64,000 nt of DNA from the NCBI RefSeq assembly GCF_030817475.1, contig NZ_JAUSZJ010000002.1:4540626-4604625 (forward strand). The letters are read 5' to 3'. The notes below the pieces were generated by a model. It was not told where the DNA came from and ran no database searches. It worked only from the letters and a program-made list of their open reading frames with translations. A program made the position numbers and the translations under genes. Positions 35,179 to 43,973 of the stretch are shown here, piece after piece. The stretch's first letter is position 1. Every line of letters begins with the position of its first letter. This DNA comes from Streptomyces sp. V2I9 (GTDB lineage: Bacteria > Actinomycetota > Actinomycetes > Streptomycetales > Streptomycetaceae).

Positions 35179-36705
35179 GTGGCGGACCTTCAGCTGTCGG
35201 TCGTCGTGCCGTGCTTCGACGAGGCCGAGGTCATCGAGTCCTTCCACGCCACCCTGGTCGGCGTCCTGGACCCCCTCGGGGACAGCTTCGAGATCTGTTA
35301 TGTGGACGACGGCAGCCGGGACCGCACCCGCCCGCTCCTCGGCACCCTCGCCGCCCGCGACCCGCGCGTCCACTACACCGCCTTCAGCCGCAACTTCGGC
35401 AAGGAGGCCGCCATGCTCGCCGGCCTCCGCATGGCGCGGGGCACGGCCGTGGTCATCATGGACGCCGACCTCCAGCACCCGCCCGAACTGATCCCCCGCA
35501 TGCTGGAACTGCACCGGCATGGTTACGACCAGGTCATCCCGCGCCGCGACCGCACGGGCGAAGGAGTGCTCCGCAGCACCCTCAGCCACACCTACTACGC
35601 GCTGGTCCGCCGCTGCATGGACGTGGAGCTGATCGACGGATCCGGAGACTTCCGGCTGCTGTCGAGGCGGGCGGTGGAGAGCGTCCTGTCCCTCCCCGAG
35701 AGCAACCGCTTCTCCAAAGGGATCTTCTCCTGGATCGGCTTCGACACGGTCACCTTCCGCTACCGCAACAGCGAACGGGTGGCAGGCCGCTCCAAATGGG
35801 GAAGCAAGCGGCTGCTGAACTACGGCATCGACGGCCTGCTCTCCTTCAACAACCGGCCGCTCCGCCTCGCCATCTACACCGGCTTCTGGGTCTTCGTCTC
35901 GGCCCTGGCCTACGCCCTGTGGACGGTCGTGGGCGTCGTCCTGCACGGCTCGGACACTCCGGGGTACGCCACCCTGCTCACCGCCGTCGTCGCCCTCAGC
36001 GGCATCCAGCTGGTGACGCTCGGGGTGATCGGGGAGTACGTGGGCCGCATCTACCACGAGGCGAAGCACCGGCCGCCGTACGTGGTGCGGGAGACCGACG
36101 CGACCCGCCGCGTGCTGCCGGACGGACCGCCGCGGCCCTCGGCCCCCGGCGGCGGGACGGTGGAGCACTCCGCGCGGGCCACCGCCCGGCCCGGCCGGGC
36201 CCGCACCACCCGCCAGTTCACCAGCTTCGTCCTCATCGGCTGCGTGAACACCGCCGTCTACCTCGCCGTCTACGCCTCGCTCAACCGCTGGCTCCCGTAC
36301 CTGACCGCCCACGTCATCGGCTACGCCGTCAGTATCGTGTGCTCCTTCCTGCTCAACTCCTGCGTCACCTGCCGGACGCGGCCGACCTGGCACGCCTTCG
36401 TCCGCTATCCGCTCTCCAGCCTGGTGAACCTGGTGGCGTCCGGGGCGCTGCTCCACGGGGCGGTCAGCGGCCTCGGGATGGACAAGAACCTCGCCGCGCT
36501 GGCGGCGGGCGTCCTGGTCACCCCGGTCTCGTTCCTGCTCGCGCGCTGGGCGATCACCTCGGGCCGGACCGCGGCGGCCACCGGGCCGGACGGCCGGGGG
36601 CAAGGCCCGGAGGACCAGGGGGAAGGGGCGTCGGGCCCGGCGGGAGCGCCGTCCGGCCGTCCCGCCCCCGCGTCGCTGCCCACCCGCTCGCCCCGGGACC
36701 GGTGA
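35179..36705 (+). CDS. Glycosyltransferase family 2 fused to a GtrA-type membrane domain
   Basis: The 508-residue protein combines a DPM1/GtrB-like GT2 domain (VVVPCFDEAEVI; VDDGS at 42-46; MDADLQHPPELI near 94-105), two membrane helices (about 232-300) and a C-terminal four-helix GtrA domain (about 340-465, RQFTSFVLIGCVNTAVYLAV). GtrB normally makes a polyprenyl-phosphate sugar and GtrA flips it, so the fusion suggests synthesis and flipping in one protein. The GTG start follows GGAGGTGGC. The tail is a Gly/Pro-rich stretch. The next gene begins eight bases after the stop. Confidence 0.9.
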   Translation: MADLQLSVVVPCFDEAEVIESFHATLVGVLDPLGDSFEICYVDDGSRDRTRPLLGTLAARDPRVHYTAFSRNFGKEAAMLAGLRMARGTAVVIMDADLQHPPELIPRMLELHRHGYDQVIPRRDRTGEGVLRSTLSHTYYALVRRCMDVELIDGSGDFRLLSRRAVESVLSLPESNRFSKGIFSWIGFDTVTFRYRNSERVAGRSKWGSKRLLNYGIDGLLSFNNRPLRLAIYTGFWVFVSALAYALWTVVGVVLHGSDTPGYATLLTAVVALSGIQLVTLGVIGEYVGRIYHEAKHRPPYVVRETDATRRVLPDGPPRPSAPGGGTVEHSARATARPGRARTTRQFTSFVLIGCVNTAVYLAVYASLNRWLPYLTAHVIGYAVSIVCSFLLNSCVTCRTRPTWHAFVRYPLSSLVNLVASGALLHGAVSGLGMDKNLAALAAGVLVTPVSFLLARWAITSGRTAAATGPDGRGQGPEDQGEGASGPAGAPSGRPAPASLPTRSPRDR

Positions 36706-36713
36706 GGGCCGCG

Positions 36714-38258
36714 ATGCCCGACGACGTGCCGGTGACCGCCGCCCCCGCAGATCAGCGGTGCGCGACCGTGACATACCGGACCGGGCGGGAGCGGCCCCCC
36801 TCGGACCGCCCCTGGACCGCCCTCTGGGTGAGCGCCCTGGCGCTCCCGCCCCTCGCCCTGCTCGCCGCCGCGTCCTGGGCCGGGCGGTGGGTGAGGCCCG
36901 GCGCGGACGACTGGTGCTTCCTGCCGCTCGTCCGGGACGAGGGCGTCGGCGGCCTCGTCGGGACGTTCTACCTCGACGACAACGGGCGGATCGGCAACGC
37001 GCTGCTGGTCGGGGCGTACGCGACGTTCCAGGTCGCAGGACACCAGTGGTTCCCCCTGGTCAGCGGGGTTCTGGTGATCGCGGTGCTGTGGGCGGTGGCC
37101 GTCCTCGCGCTGCGCCGCTCCCGCCTGCGCACCCCGCGCGGCCTGCCGCTCCTGCTCGCGGCGATGACCACCGCGCTCTTCCTGTTCGCCACGCCGAACA
37201 CGTACAAGACGTTCTACTGGCCCGCCGCGGCCGTCTCCCACACCCTGCCGCCCGTCCTGGCCTGCGCCGCCCTGATCCCGCTCCTGCTCGCCCGCTCGGC
37301 CACGGGACGGGCGTTCGCGGCGGCCGTCGCCCTGCTCGCCGCGGCCTTCCTCGCCACGCTGTCCGAGGAGACGGCGATCGTGGTGGTGACGGTGCTCCTG
37401 GCCACGCTGTCCGTCTCCGGCCGCGTCGTCGCCACGGCGCACCGGGGGTTCGTCCGGCTGTGGTGCGCGGCGGGCATCGCCGGGACGGCAGCGGGGGCGC
37501 TCGTCCTCCTCACCTCGCCCGGCTCCCGGAACCGCAGGGAACGCTTCGGCGCGGAGACCGCCTCCCTGCTCGCCTCGGACTCGCTCGCCGCGTCGCTGCG
37601 GGCGTTCGCGGAGATCACCGTCGGCGTGGTCACCACCTGGCAGTACGCGGGCGCGGTCGCGGCGGGCGTGCTGCTGGGGCTGCTGTGCCGGAGGGCGGAC
37701 GGCACGGTGCCCGGCCCGCCCGCGCACGGGCCGCTGCTCGCCACGGCCGGGGCGCTCGAGCTCCTGGTCTCCGGCTATCTCTGCACGGTCATCGCCTACC
37801 CGGTCTTCGGCGCGCGCGTGAGCGATGCGAGTGCGAACCGGCTGTGGAACGACTACCTCCTGCTGTACGTGATCCTCCTCGTCGGCGCGGGAACCCTGCT
37901 GGGCCTGGCCCTGCGCCGGTACGCCCCCCGCGCCGCGACCCCGGCGAAGGCGGTGTGCGCCGCGCTCTGCGTCCTGGTCTGCGTCGGCCCGGCCATCGCC
38001 CTGGACCACCTGGACACGGCTCTGCGGGACCGGGCCGGGAAGTGGGACGCGCAGGACCGCCGGCTGCGCGAGGGGGCGGCGGACGGCGAACGGGTCCTGC
38101 CGTACGAGCGCCTGGTGATCAGCCGGATGCTGGAACCGTTCAGCGGGGGCGGCCGCCACTACTGGCCCGGCGGCTGCGTCGCGGACTTCTACCGGATCGA
38201 CCGGGTCACGGACGGTCGCGCGGAGCTCTCTCGCCGGCACGGCGGCCCCGGACCGTGA
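36714..38258 (+). CDS. DUF6056 family membrane protein
   Basis: A 514-residue polytopic membrane protein with about ten helices. The N-terminal loop RPGADDWCFLPLVRDEGVGG contains an aspartate pair typical of GT-C-like glycosyltransferases, and a long C-terminal outside tail ends in PGGCVADFYRIDRVTDGR. This matches DUF6056, which is thought to include lipid-linked-sugar-dependent glycosyltransferases. The neighbour upstream makes and possibly flips such a donor, so a joint pathway for decorating the cell envelope is plausible. An alternative GTG start at 36702 would overlap the upstream stop (GTGA). Confidence 0.82.
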   Translation: MPDDVPVTAAPADQRCATVTYRTGRERPPSDRPWTALWVSALALPPLALLAAASWAGRWVRPGADDWCFLPLVRDEGVGGLVGTFYLDDNGRIGNALLVGAYATFQVAGHQWFPLVSGVLVIAVLWAVAVLALRRSRLRTPRGLPLLLAAMTTALFLFATPNTYKTFYWPAAAVSHTLPPVLACAALIPLLLARSATGRAFAAAVALLAAAFLATLSEETAIVVVTVLLATLSVSGRVVATAHRGFVRLWCAAGIAGTAAGALVLLTSPGSRNRRERFGAETASLLASDSLAASLRAFAEITVGVVTTWQYAGAVAAGVLLGLLCRRADGTVPGPPAHGPLLATAGALELLVSGYLCTVIAYPVFGARVSDASANRLWNDYLLLYVILLVGAGTLLGLALRRYAPRAATPAKAVCAALCVLVCVGPAIALDHLDTALRDRAGKWDAQDRRLREGAADGERVLPYERLVISRMLEPFSGGGRHYWPGGCVADFYRIDRVTDGRAELSRRHGGPGP

Positions 38259-38375
38259 TCCCGCCACCGGGGGCGGCACGGAGGTGACCGAAGCCGCTGC
38301 CGGCGACGCCCTCCGCCCGTGCCGACGGCTGCGGCCGTTCACCGACTGTCAGAGCCCCCTGCAAGACTCCTCTGC

Positions 38376-38816
38376 ATGGGCATCTTCTTCGACTATTTCC
38401 GTGCTCCAGGTGATCAGGAAGCGGCCTCGGCCTTCGCGGAGGGGCCTGATGACGCAGGGTTCGCCGCGGTCTGCGTGAAGACGATCGATCCCGCTGTCCT
38501 CCTCGGCAAGGCGGTGGCGCTGCTGATGCGTGAACCCGTCGAAGCCGTCACCCGGCATCCCCGGTTCGCTCACCTGGTGACGAGTCCGGAGGCGGAGAGC
38601 ACCTGGATCGTCACCCTGCCCGACGAGGTGCGCGACGCCCTGGCGGACGCCCCCCGCGAGCTCCTGGCCGAGATATCCGTACCGTGGTCGCGGGCGGAGG
38701 AGTTCTACGGTGCCGCGGATGCGCGCGACCTCGCGGATTTCCTCGACGAGCTCGCGGCCCTGGCCACAGCGGCCCGGTCGCACGGCCACGGACTCTACTG
38801 CCGTATGACGCTGTAG
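38376..38816 (+). CDS. Conserved hypothetical protein
   Basis: I do not recognise the family with certainty. The 146-residue protein begins MGIFFDYFRAPGDQEAASAF, which faintly resembles DUF1877 (YfbM-like) starts, and continues with a compact alpha/beta pattern ending ATAARSHGHGLYCRMTL. No signal peptide or membrane helix is present. It stands alone between the DUF6056 gene and a convergent gene. The start is the first ATG of the conserved-looking part, and an upstream in-frame ATG gives only non-coding-like sequence. Confidence 0.7.
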   Translation: MGIFFDYFRAPGDQEAASAFAEGPDDAGFAAVCVKTIDPAVLLGKAVALLMREPVEAVTRHPRFAHLVTSPEAESTWIVTLPDEVRDALADAPRELLAEISVPWSRAEEFYGAADARDLADFLDELAALATAARSHGHGLYCRMTL

Positions 38817-38857
38817 AAACCCGGCCGGGGATCGTGTTCCCGGGATGCGTGCTCGCC

Positions 38858-39904
38858 TCAGTCGGCAGGGGGCTGGTGGACGCGGGGGATGCCCAGGTCC
38901 GGCAGGTCGAGGTGGAAGCCCTGGCCGCGACCGCTGATCGTGCCGTCGTAGGAGAGGTCGGCCAACTCGACGCCCAGGTGCCGCAGTTCCTCGATGAGCA
39001 TCCGTGAGGCGACGGCCGCCGCCTGTTCGTGATCCTCCATGGCGTCGGGGAAGCGGCGTTGCCAGATCGAGCGGGAGAACTCCCAGCCGTTCCGCGCCAG
39101 CCGGGCGGGGGTGGCCGCGTCGGGCTGGTGGAGGTATCCGGTGGCCTCGATGACGAGGCCCAGGTCCTGGCTCCAGCACTGGACGAAAAGCTGCGGGTCA
39201 TGGGCCGCCCCCAGGTGCAGGATGAACCTGCCGGGGAAGAACGGCGTGCAGCGGTCGAGGGACCGCAGGGCCTCGGCCAGGCGCTGCTCCACGTCCTCCC
39301 GGGTGGCGGCGGGCCGAGCGGGTGCGGCGGAGACGGAGGCGGGCGGCAGGGCGGACGGCTCCGCGCCGTACCAACTGCCGCGTACGCCCGGCTCCCCGAC
39401 GGTGGCGGCGTCCGAGCCGGGCGGCAGAAGACCGAGGCTCAGCCGGCCGTCGTCATGCGCGTGGACGAGGAGGTCGGGGGCGTCGGCTCCGGGGCGCTGC
39501 CACAGCATCCACGGGCCCGAGGAGCCGCCCCACATCGTGGGCCGGCCCAGCTCCTCCTCCGCGACCCACCAGGCGGCGCGGGCGTGACCGGCTGTGGTGA
39601 AGATGTCGTTGTCGTCGGGCAGGTCGACGAGGCCGAAGTTCACCCTGCGCACCTGTTCGGGCGCCGAGACGTCCGCCATCACGGTGCCGTATCCGCACGA
39701 AGGCCCGTTCCTCGGGGCGAACACGCGCCACACCTGGTCCCCGACCTTCCTCGGCTTCCCGAGTTCCCAGCCCAGTGCGGAGGTGGCCCGCTCGACGTCC
39801 GCCAGGCTCCACGAGCCCGGCCGGAGCGGCGCGACTTCCTTCACCAGCGTGCGGAAGTCGTCGTCGTCGAGCCACCGTCCGCGCGGGATCGTGTTCTTCT
39901 CCAT
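38858..39904 (-). CDS. Two-domain hypothetical protein, possibly TY-Chap/YbjN-like chaperone domain
   Basis: A 348-residue soluble protein. The N-terminal half (residues 1-180, FRTLVKEVAPLRPGSWSLAD and RVFAPRNGPSCGYGTVMADV) is followed by a Pro/Ala-rich linker (about 185-215). The C-terminal half contains FILHLGAAHDPQLFVQCWSQ and later LARNGWEFSRSIWQRRFPD, resembling the YbjN/type III secretion chaperone-like (TY-Chap) domains of actinobacteria. Function is unknown. The ATG start MEKNTIPRGRW is clear. A terminator lies just upstream, so the gene is transcribed on its own. Confidence 0.75.
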   Translation of the reverse strand: MEKNTIPRGRWLDDDDFRTLVKEVAPLRPGSWSLADVERATSALGWELGKPRKVGDQVWRVFAPRNGPSCGYGTVMADVSAPEQVRRVNFGLVDLPDDNDIFTTAGHARAAWWVAEEELGRPTMWGGSSGPWMLWQRPGADAPDLLVHAHDDGRLSLGLLPPGSDAATVGEPGVRGSWYGAEPSALPPASVSAAPARPAATREDVEQRLAEALRSLDRCTPFFPGRFILHLGAAHDPQLFVQCWSQDLGLVIEATGYLHQPDAATPARLARNGWEFSRSIWQRRFPDAMEDHEQAAAVASRMLIEELRHLGVELADLSYDGTISGRGQGFHLDLPDLGIPRVHQPPAD

Positions 39905-39961
39905 GCGGCAGACAGTAGCCGTCCGATCCGGCCCTGGAGGGGCGGGGCGGTCCGCCCGACA

Positions 39962-40004
39962 TGACCGGGGCGGGGCGGTCGGACCGACCGCCCCGCCCCG
40001 GTCA
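39962..40004 (-). terminator. Terminator hairpin downstream of the M15 peptidase gene
   Basis: A perfect 21-bp inverted repeat with one central base (arm starting TGACCGGGGCGGGGCGG) lies 23 bases past the stop of the M15 gene on the minus strand. There is no T run, but the stem is very stable. Confidence 0.85.
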
Positions 40005-40026
40005 CGGATGCCACCCCGCCCGGTTC

Positions 40027-40815
40027 TCAGATGCCGCAGCTCGGCGCGGACCAGAAGCGGCCGCTGCCCCCGGCGATGTGGGTGTGGTCGTTGTGGCCCG
40101 GATAGCCCGGACCGAGGATCTCGCTGAAGCCGTGGTTGCGCGCGGCCTTGGCGAGGGCGCAGAAGCCCTGGGAGCCCGCCCCGAGGTCCGCCGCGTGGCC
40201 GTACATGTGGCGGCTGTTGGTCGCGCCGCCGACCGCGCTGTTGCAGGACACGCTGCGGAAGCCGCCGTTGACCGTGATGGGCCGGTCGCCCATCGCGTGC
40301 CGCATGGCCTGGAGCTTCCACATGGTCACCAGGGCGTTGGCGCGGGCGGTGCCGGCGCTGACCTTGCCCCCGGACCAGTCGGAGTTGCAGCGGTTCAGCT
40401 CGGCGTAGGTGAAGTTGACCGGGGTGCAGTCGTCGTCCTGGAGCTGGTAGATCTTGCTGAACGTCTGGGTGCCGGCGATGCCGTCGGAGGCCAGCCCGTA
40501 CGCGGCCTGGAAGCGCGCGACCGCCGCCTTGGTGGCCGGGCCGAACTGTCCGTCGATGGCGATCTGGTTGCCGTAGCCCGGATAGCCGGCGACCCGGATC
40601 TGGAGCTGGCGTACGGCTTCACCGCTGGAGCCCTCGCGGAGGGTGCCGCTCCAGGTGTAACAGGCGTCGGCCGTACCGACGTCCGTGGCCGACGCGGAGC
40701 CGGGGGCCGGGGTCGGGGCGGATGACGGGCCCGCGGAGGCGGTGGTCGTGCCGCCGAACGCGAGGGCCGCGCCGGCGACGGCCGAGACGAGGAATCCGAT
40801 GGGGCGTGATCGCAT
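40027..40815 (-). CDS. Secreted M15-type D-Ala-D-Ala carboxypeptidase with peptidoglycan-binding domain
   Basis: A 262-residue exported protein. A signal peptide (MRSRPIGFLVSAVAGAALAF to about 28) precedes a PGB_1 peptidoglycan-binding domain (LREGSSGEAVRQLQIRVAGY, about 58-120) and an M15_3 metallopeptidase domain (about 130-262). Zinc ligands are seen in NSRHMYGHAADLG (His and Asp) and NDHTHIAGG (His). It probably trims stem peptides of peptidoglycan. The ATG follows GAGGTGGAGCCCC. Upstream, two TTGACA-like elements occur (GTTGACATGTGCTTGACAC). Confidence 0.92.
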   Translation of the reverse strand: MRSRPIGFLVSAVAGAALAFGGTTTASAGPSSAPTPAPGSASATDVGTADACYTWSGTLREGSSGEAVRQLQIRVAGYPGYGNQIAIDGQFGPATKAAVARFQAAYGLASDGIAGTQTFSKIYQLQDDDCTPVNFTYAELNRCNSDWSGGKVSAGTARANALVTMWKLQAMRHAMGDRPITVNGGFRSVSCNSAVGGATNSRHMYGHAADLGAGSQGFCALAKAARNHGFSEILGPGYPGHNDHTHIAGGSGRFWSAPSCGI

Positions 40816-41092
40816 GGGGCTCCACCTCAGTGTCATCGAGTTGTCCGTGGTCCTTGGGGGATTCCGAGCCTCGGGGGCGGGCCTGTGAGTGTCAAGCACA
40901 TGTCAACATGCTGCCACGGGTGCGCCCCGCGCCTGTCCGGGCTCTCCCGGTGCGGTACGCGCCGGTGCGGGCGGCGGAAGCGCGCGCGGAGGATCTCGCC
41001 GGAGCGCCGATGAGTTCTCCACGGCTCGGAGGTCTGCACCCCGGGGCGACCGGTCCGGTCGTCATGTCCTGTACGCAGAACGGGAGTTACCC

Positions 41093-41944
41093 ATGACCGC
41101 AGACCACAACCGTGCGCAGTCCGGCGCCGACGGAGGGGGTGCGGCCGCCGTCGTGTCCGCCGATGGCACCGAGATCGCCTATGAACGGTCGGGCAGCGGT
41201 CCCGCCGTCGTCCTGGTGGCGTCGGCGCTGGCCGACCGCTCCGACACGGTGAAGCTCGCCGCGCTGCTCGCCGAACACTTCACCGTGGTCAACTACGACC
41301 GGCGCGGCCGGGGCGCCAGCGGTGATGCCGACGTCTACGCCGTCGACCGTGAGATCGAGGACATCGCCGCGCTCGTCGACCAGCTCGGCGGCTCGGCAGC
41401 GCTGTTCGGATCCTCCTCCGGTGCGGTGCTCGCCCTGCGCGCGGCCGCCTCCGGGGTGAAGGTGGACCGACTCGCCCTGTACGAACCGCCGTTCGTGGTG
41501 GCGAGGGGCGACGCCGGGCCGCCCCTGGACCTCGCGGAGCAGGTCGGCGGGCTGCTGGCACAGGGCCGGGACGGCGACGCGGTCAGGTACTTCATGACGA
41601 AGGTGCAGGGGATGCCGGGCATCGCCGTGTCCTTCATGAAGCTCATGCCGAAGATCTGGAAGAACCTCGTGGGCCTGGCCCGCACCCTCCCGTACGACAT
41701 CGCGGTCATGGGCGACACCCAGCAGGGCCGGCCGCTCGACGAGGGGGAGTGGAAGGGCGTGGACGTACCCACGTTGGTCCTGACCGGCGGCAAGAGCCCG
41801 GCGGCCTTCCGGCGTGCGGCCGGAGACCTCGCCGGGATTCTGCCGAAGGGCGACCACCGGACCCTGCCCGGACTCAACCACGGGGCCGTCGTCATGGCCC
41901 CGAAGAAGGTCGCACCGGAGATCATCCGGTTCATGAAGGGCTGA
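41093..41944 (+). CDS. Alpha/beta hydrolase
   Basis: A 283-residue cytoplasmic serine hydrolase. ADGTEIAYERSGSGPAVVLV starts the fold, NYDRRGRGASGDADVYAVD is the first conserved strand-loop, LFGSSSGAVLALRAAA carries the nucleophile elbow (GSSSGA), and LPGLNHGAVVMAPK has the histidine. The order fits bacterial esterase/epoxide hydrolase-like proteins; the substrate is unknown. The ATG gives MTADHNRAQSGADG. It stands alone between the M15 gene (divergent) and the VOC operon. Confidence 0.88.
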   Translation: MTADHNRAQSGADGGGAAAVVSADGTEIAYERSGSGPAVVLVASALADRSDTVKLAALLAEHFTVVNYDRRGRGASGDADVYAVDREIEDIAALVDQLGGSAALFGSSSGAVLALRAAASGVKVDRLALYEPPFVVARGDAGPPLDLAEQVGGLLAQGRDGDAVRYFMTKVQGMPGIAVSFMKLMPKIWKNLVGLARTLPYDIAVMGDTQQGRPLDEGEWKGVDVPTLVLTGGKSPAAFRRAAGDLAGILPKGDHRTLPGLNHGAVVMAPKKVAPEIIRFMKG

Positions 41945-42085
41945 CCACGCCCCGGCCCGTCGTCGGTCCGACCCCGCCCCCGACCGCGACCCCTGCCGGA
42001 CCGGACCTGGCCGGCCTGATGGGTGCCGTGGGCCGGGGCCGGGCCGGCGTTGCCAGGGCGTCGGGGAATCCCGCACGGTTCCGGC

Positions 42086-42123
42086 TTGACCCTCACGTTG
42101 CGTGAGGCTGAACAGTGGGGCCC
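42086..42123 (+). promoter_or_regulatory. MerR-type promoter with palindrome in a 19-base spacer
   Basis: The -35 TTGACC (42086-42091) and a weak -10 AACAGT (42111-42116) are 19 bases apart, the elongated spacing used by MerR activators. A perfect dyad CCTCACG-TTG-CGTGAGG (42091-42107) fills the spacer. The VOC start codon lies eight bases past the -10, so the transcript is probably leaderless. The MerR gene at the end of the operon is the likely regulator. Confidence 0.85.
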
Positions 42124-42660
42124 ATGAGCGACTACTACAACGCGTTCGAGATGAGCCCCGTACCCGCCCCCGGCCCGGACGCGGTTCCGCCGGAGCCGTT
42201 CCACGGCATCTACGGAATGCCCTCCTTCGTATCGATCCCCACGGCCGATCTGGCGGAGTCCGTGGACTTCTGGACCCGTGGCCTCGGGTTCTTCGAGCTG
42301 TTCGGCGTCCCCGGCACGCTGGTGCACCTGCGCCGGTGGGCGTTCCAGGACGTCCTCCTCGTCGCGGCGGAGAGCGTTCCGGAGGAGCCTCCGGCGATGA
42401 GTTTCAGCTTCTCGGGCGTGCTCAGCCAGGTCGAATCCCTCGCCCGGGACTGCCGCGCGCTGCGTCCGGACGCGGTGGACGGCCCGCGTGACACGCCCTG
42501 GAACACCCGAGACGTGGAGGTGATCACGCCGGAGAACGCCCGGATCGTCTTCACCGCGGCGAAGCCCTTCGACCCGGCCGGTCAGGAGGCACGGAACCTG
42601 GAAGCCATGGGAATCACCCCGCCCGGCGACGAGGACGACGACAATGAGGAGCATGCCTGA
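42124..42660 (+). CDS. VOC (glyoxalase/bleomycin resistance) family protein
   Basis: A 178-residue protein with the VOC fold: MPSFVSIPTADLAESVDFWT and GLGFFELFGVPGTLVHLRRW mark the first beta-alpha-beta-beta-beta unit, and DTPWNTRDVEVITPENARIV the second. Such proteins bind or modify small toxic molecules. The ATG MSDYYNAFEMSP is chosen since it fits a leaderless transcript; a GTG nine bases upstream (MGPMSDYY) would overlap the -10. The 3' end overlaps the MerR gene by 17 bases, so the pair forms one autoregulated operon. Confidence 0.9.
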   Translation: MSDYYNAFEMSPVPAPGPDAVPPEPFHGIYGMPSFVSIPTADLAESVDFWTRGLGFFELFGVPGTLVHLRRWAFQDVLLVAAESVPEEPPAMSFSFSGVLSQVESLARDCRALRPDAVDGPRDTPWNTRDVEVITPENARIVFTAAKPFDPAGQEARNLEAMGITPPGDEDDDNEEHA

Positions 42661-43468
42661 GACACCGGAAGCCGAGGGCCTGACCGTCGGCCAGGTCTCG
42701 GCGCGTCTGCCCGTGACGGTCCGCGCGCTGCACCACTGGGACGAGATCGGCCTGGCACGGCCGTCGCTGCGTACGGCCGCCGGATACCGGCTCTACACGG
42801 CCGGTGACCTGGAACGCCTGCACCGCGTGGTGGTCTACCGCGAGCTGGGCCTCGGGCTGGACAAGATCCGGGCCGTCCTGGACGACTCGGCCACGGACGT
42901 GCCGGGTGCACTGCGCGCGCAACGCGCCCGGGTCGTCGAACGGATCGACCGCCTCCAGCAGCTCATCGGCGGACTGGACCGGATGATCGACGCCCAGGAG
43001 CGCGGCCTGCTGCTGACCGTCGAGCAGCAGGCCGCGATCTTCGGCCCGCAGTGGGACCCGGAGGGGCCGGTCAAGGCCCGCCGGCTCTACGGGGACACGA
43101 CGCAATGGCGGCAGTACGCCGAACGTTCGGCCTCCCGCACCCCGGAGGAGTGGCAGGCCGTCGCCGACGCCGTCGGCGCTCTCGACCGGGCCCTCGGGGA
43201 GGCGATGGACGCCGGTGTGGCCCCCGGCAGCCCGGAAGCCCATCGCCTCGTCGAGCGGCACCGCGACGTCTTCGCTGCGAACTTCCCCCTCACCAGGGAG
43301 ATGCAGGTCTGCCTCGCCCGCATGTACGAGGACGATCCGGGGTTCGCCGCCCACTACGACGGCATCCGCCCCGGCCTCGCCACCTGGTTCCGCCACCTCG
43401 TCGACGCCGACGCCCGCGCCCACGGCCTCGACCCGGACACCGCGACCTGGGACGGGGGAGCAGCCTGA
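42644..43468 (+). CDS. MerR-family regulator with TipAS-type ligand domain
   Basis: A 274-residue regulator with an N-terminal MerR winged helix (LTVGQVSARLPVTVRALHHW, then DEIGLARPSLRTAAGYRLY), a dimerising coiled coil (about 80-120) and a C-terminal TipAS-like antibiotic-binding domain (about 150-260). TipA proteins sense thiopeptides and other peptide antibiotics, so this is a likely drug sensor for the linked VOC protein. It starts within the VOC gene; an ATG nine bases later (MPETPEAEG) is also possible. Confidence 0.92.
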   Translation: MRSMPETPEAEGLTVGQVSARLPVTVRALHHWDEIGLARPSLRTAAGYRLYTAGDLERLHRVVVYRELGLGLDKIRAVLDDSATDVPGALRAQRARVVERIDRLQQLIGGLDRMIDAQERGLLLTVEQQAAIFGPQWDPEGPVKARRLYGDTTQWRQYAERSASRTPEEWQAVADAVGALDRALGEAMDAGVAPGSPEAHRLVERHRDVFAANFPLTREMQVCLARMYEDDPGFAAHYDGIRPGLATWFRHLVDADARAHGLDPDTATWDGGAA

Positions 43469-43973
43469 CGGGCTCGCCGCGTGCTGATCCACCGGGCAGC
43501 GCGGGGCAGCCCGTAGGGGTGCATGCAGCACGATGCATCAACTCCGCGGCCAGGCACGGAGATCGGCCGACTCCGGGCGGGGGGCCTCGGTCGGCCGGCA
43601 TCTCCCGCTGCTGACCACTGGAGCGGCACCGCCAGATCCCATCTGCGCACTGCTCTCCCAACCGCTCCGGGTACGAGTCGTATCTACCGATCGGCAGACA
43701 TGGATCGATGAAATTCCGCTGAGCGTGCGTGAGTTGCCTACGCGCCGCAACCGCAGTCCCATCGATTACCACCCCGTGAAACCGAGTGCTGGCTGAAACA
43801 TTCTCGACGTACGGCTGCGACGTTCGGCGGCGAGTCTTGTTCAGCGGCGGAGCAGGGGGATTTGCCTCCGCTCGGCCGCCTGTGTGAGGAGGTGCCGGCA
43901 CGACCAGATGGCTGCTGCATCGCTTCAAGGACAGACAAATGTGCCGTTTCCCGCCGAAGAGGTGTAGATCATC
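43469..43973. other. 505-base spacer with no recognised gene
   Basis: Short frames cross this region but none looks like a protein. It is less GC-rich than the neighbours. The sequence from about 43650 onward may hold the promoter of the fused protease gene. A GAAGAGGTG ribosome binding site occurs just before that gene's TTG start. I see no hairpin terminator for the MerR operon. Confidence 0.4.

Noticed and set aside
32766..38258. A very long plus-strand open frame of over 1800 codons across several genes.
   Set aside because: It is a high-GC artefact: most of it is antisense to the TPM gene and only its last 514 codons (DUF6056 protein) are a real gene.
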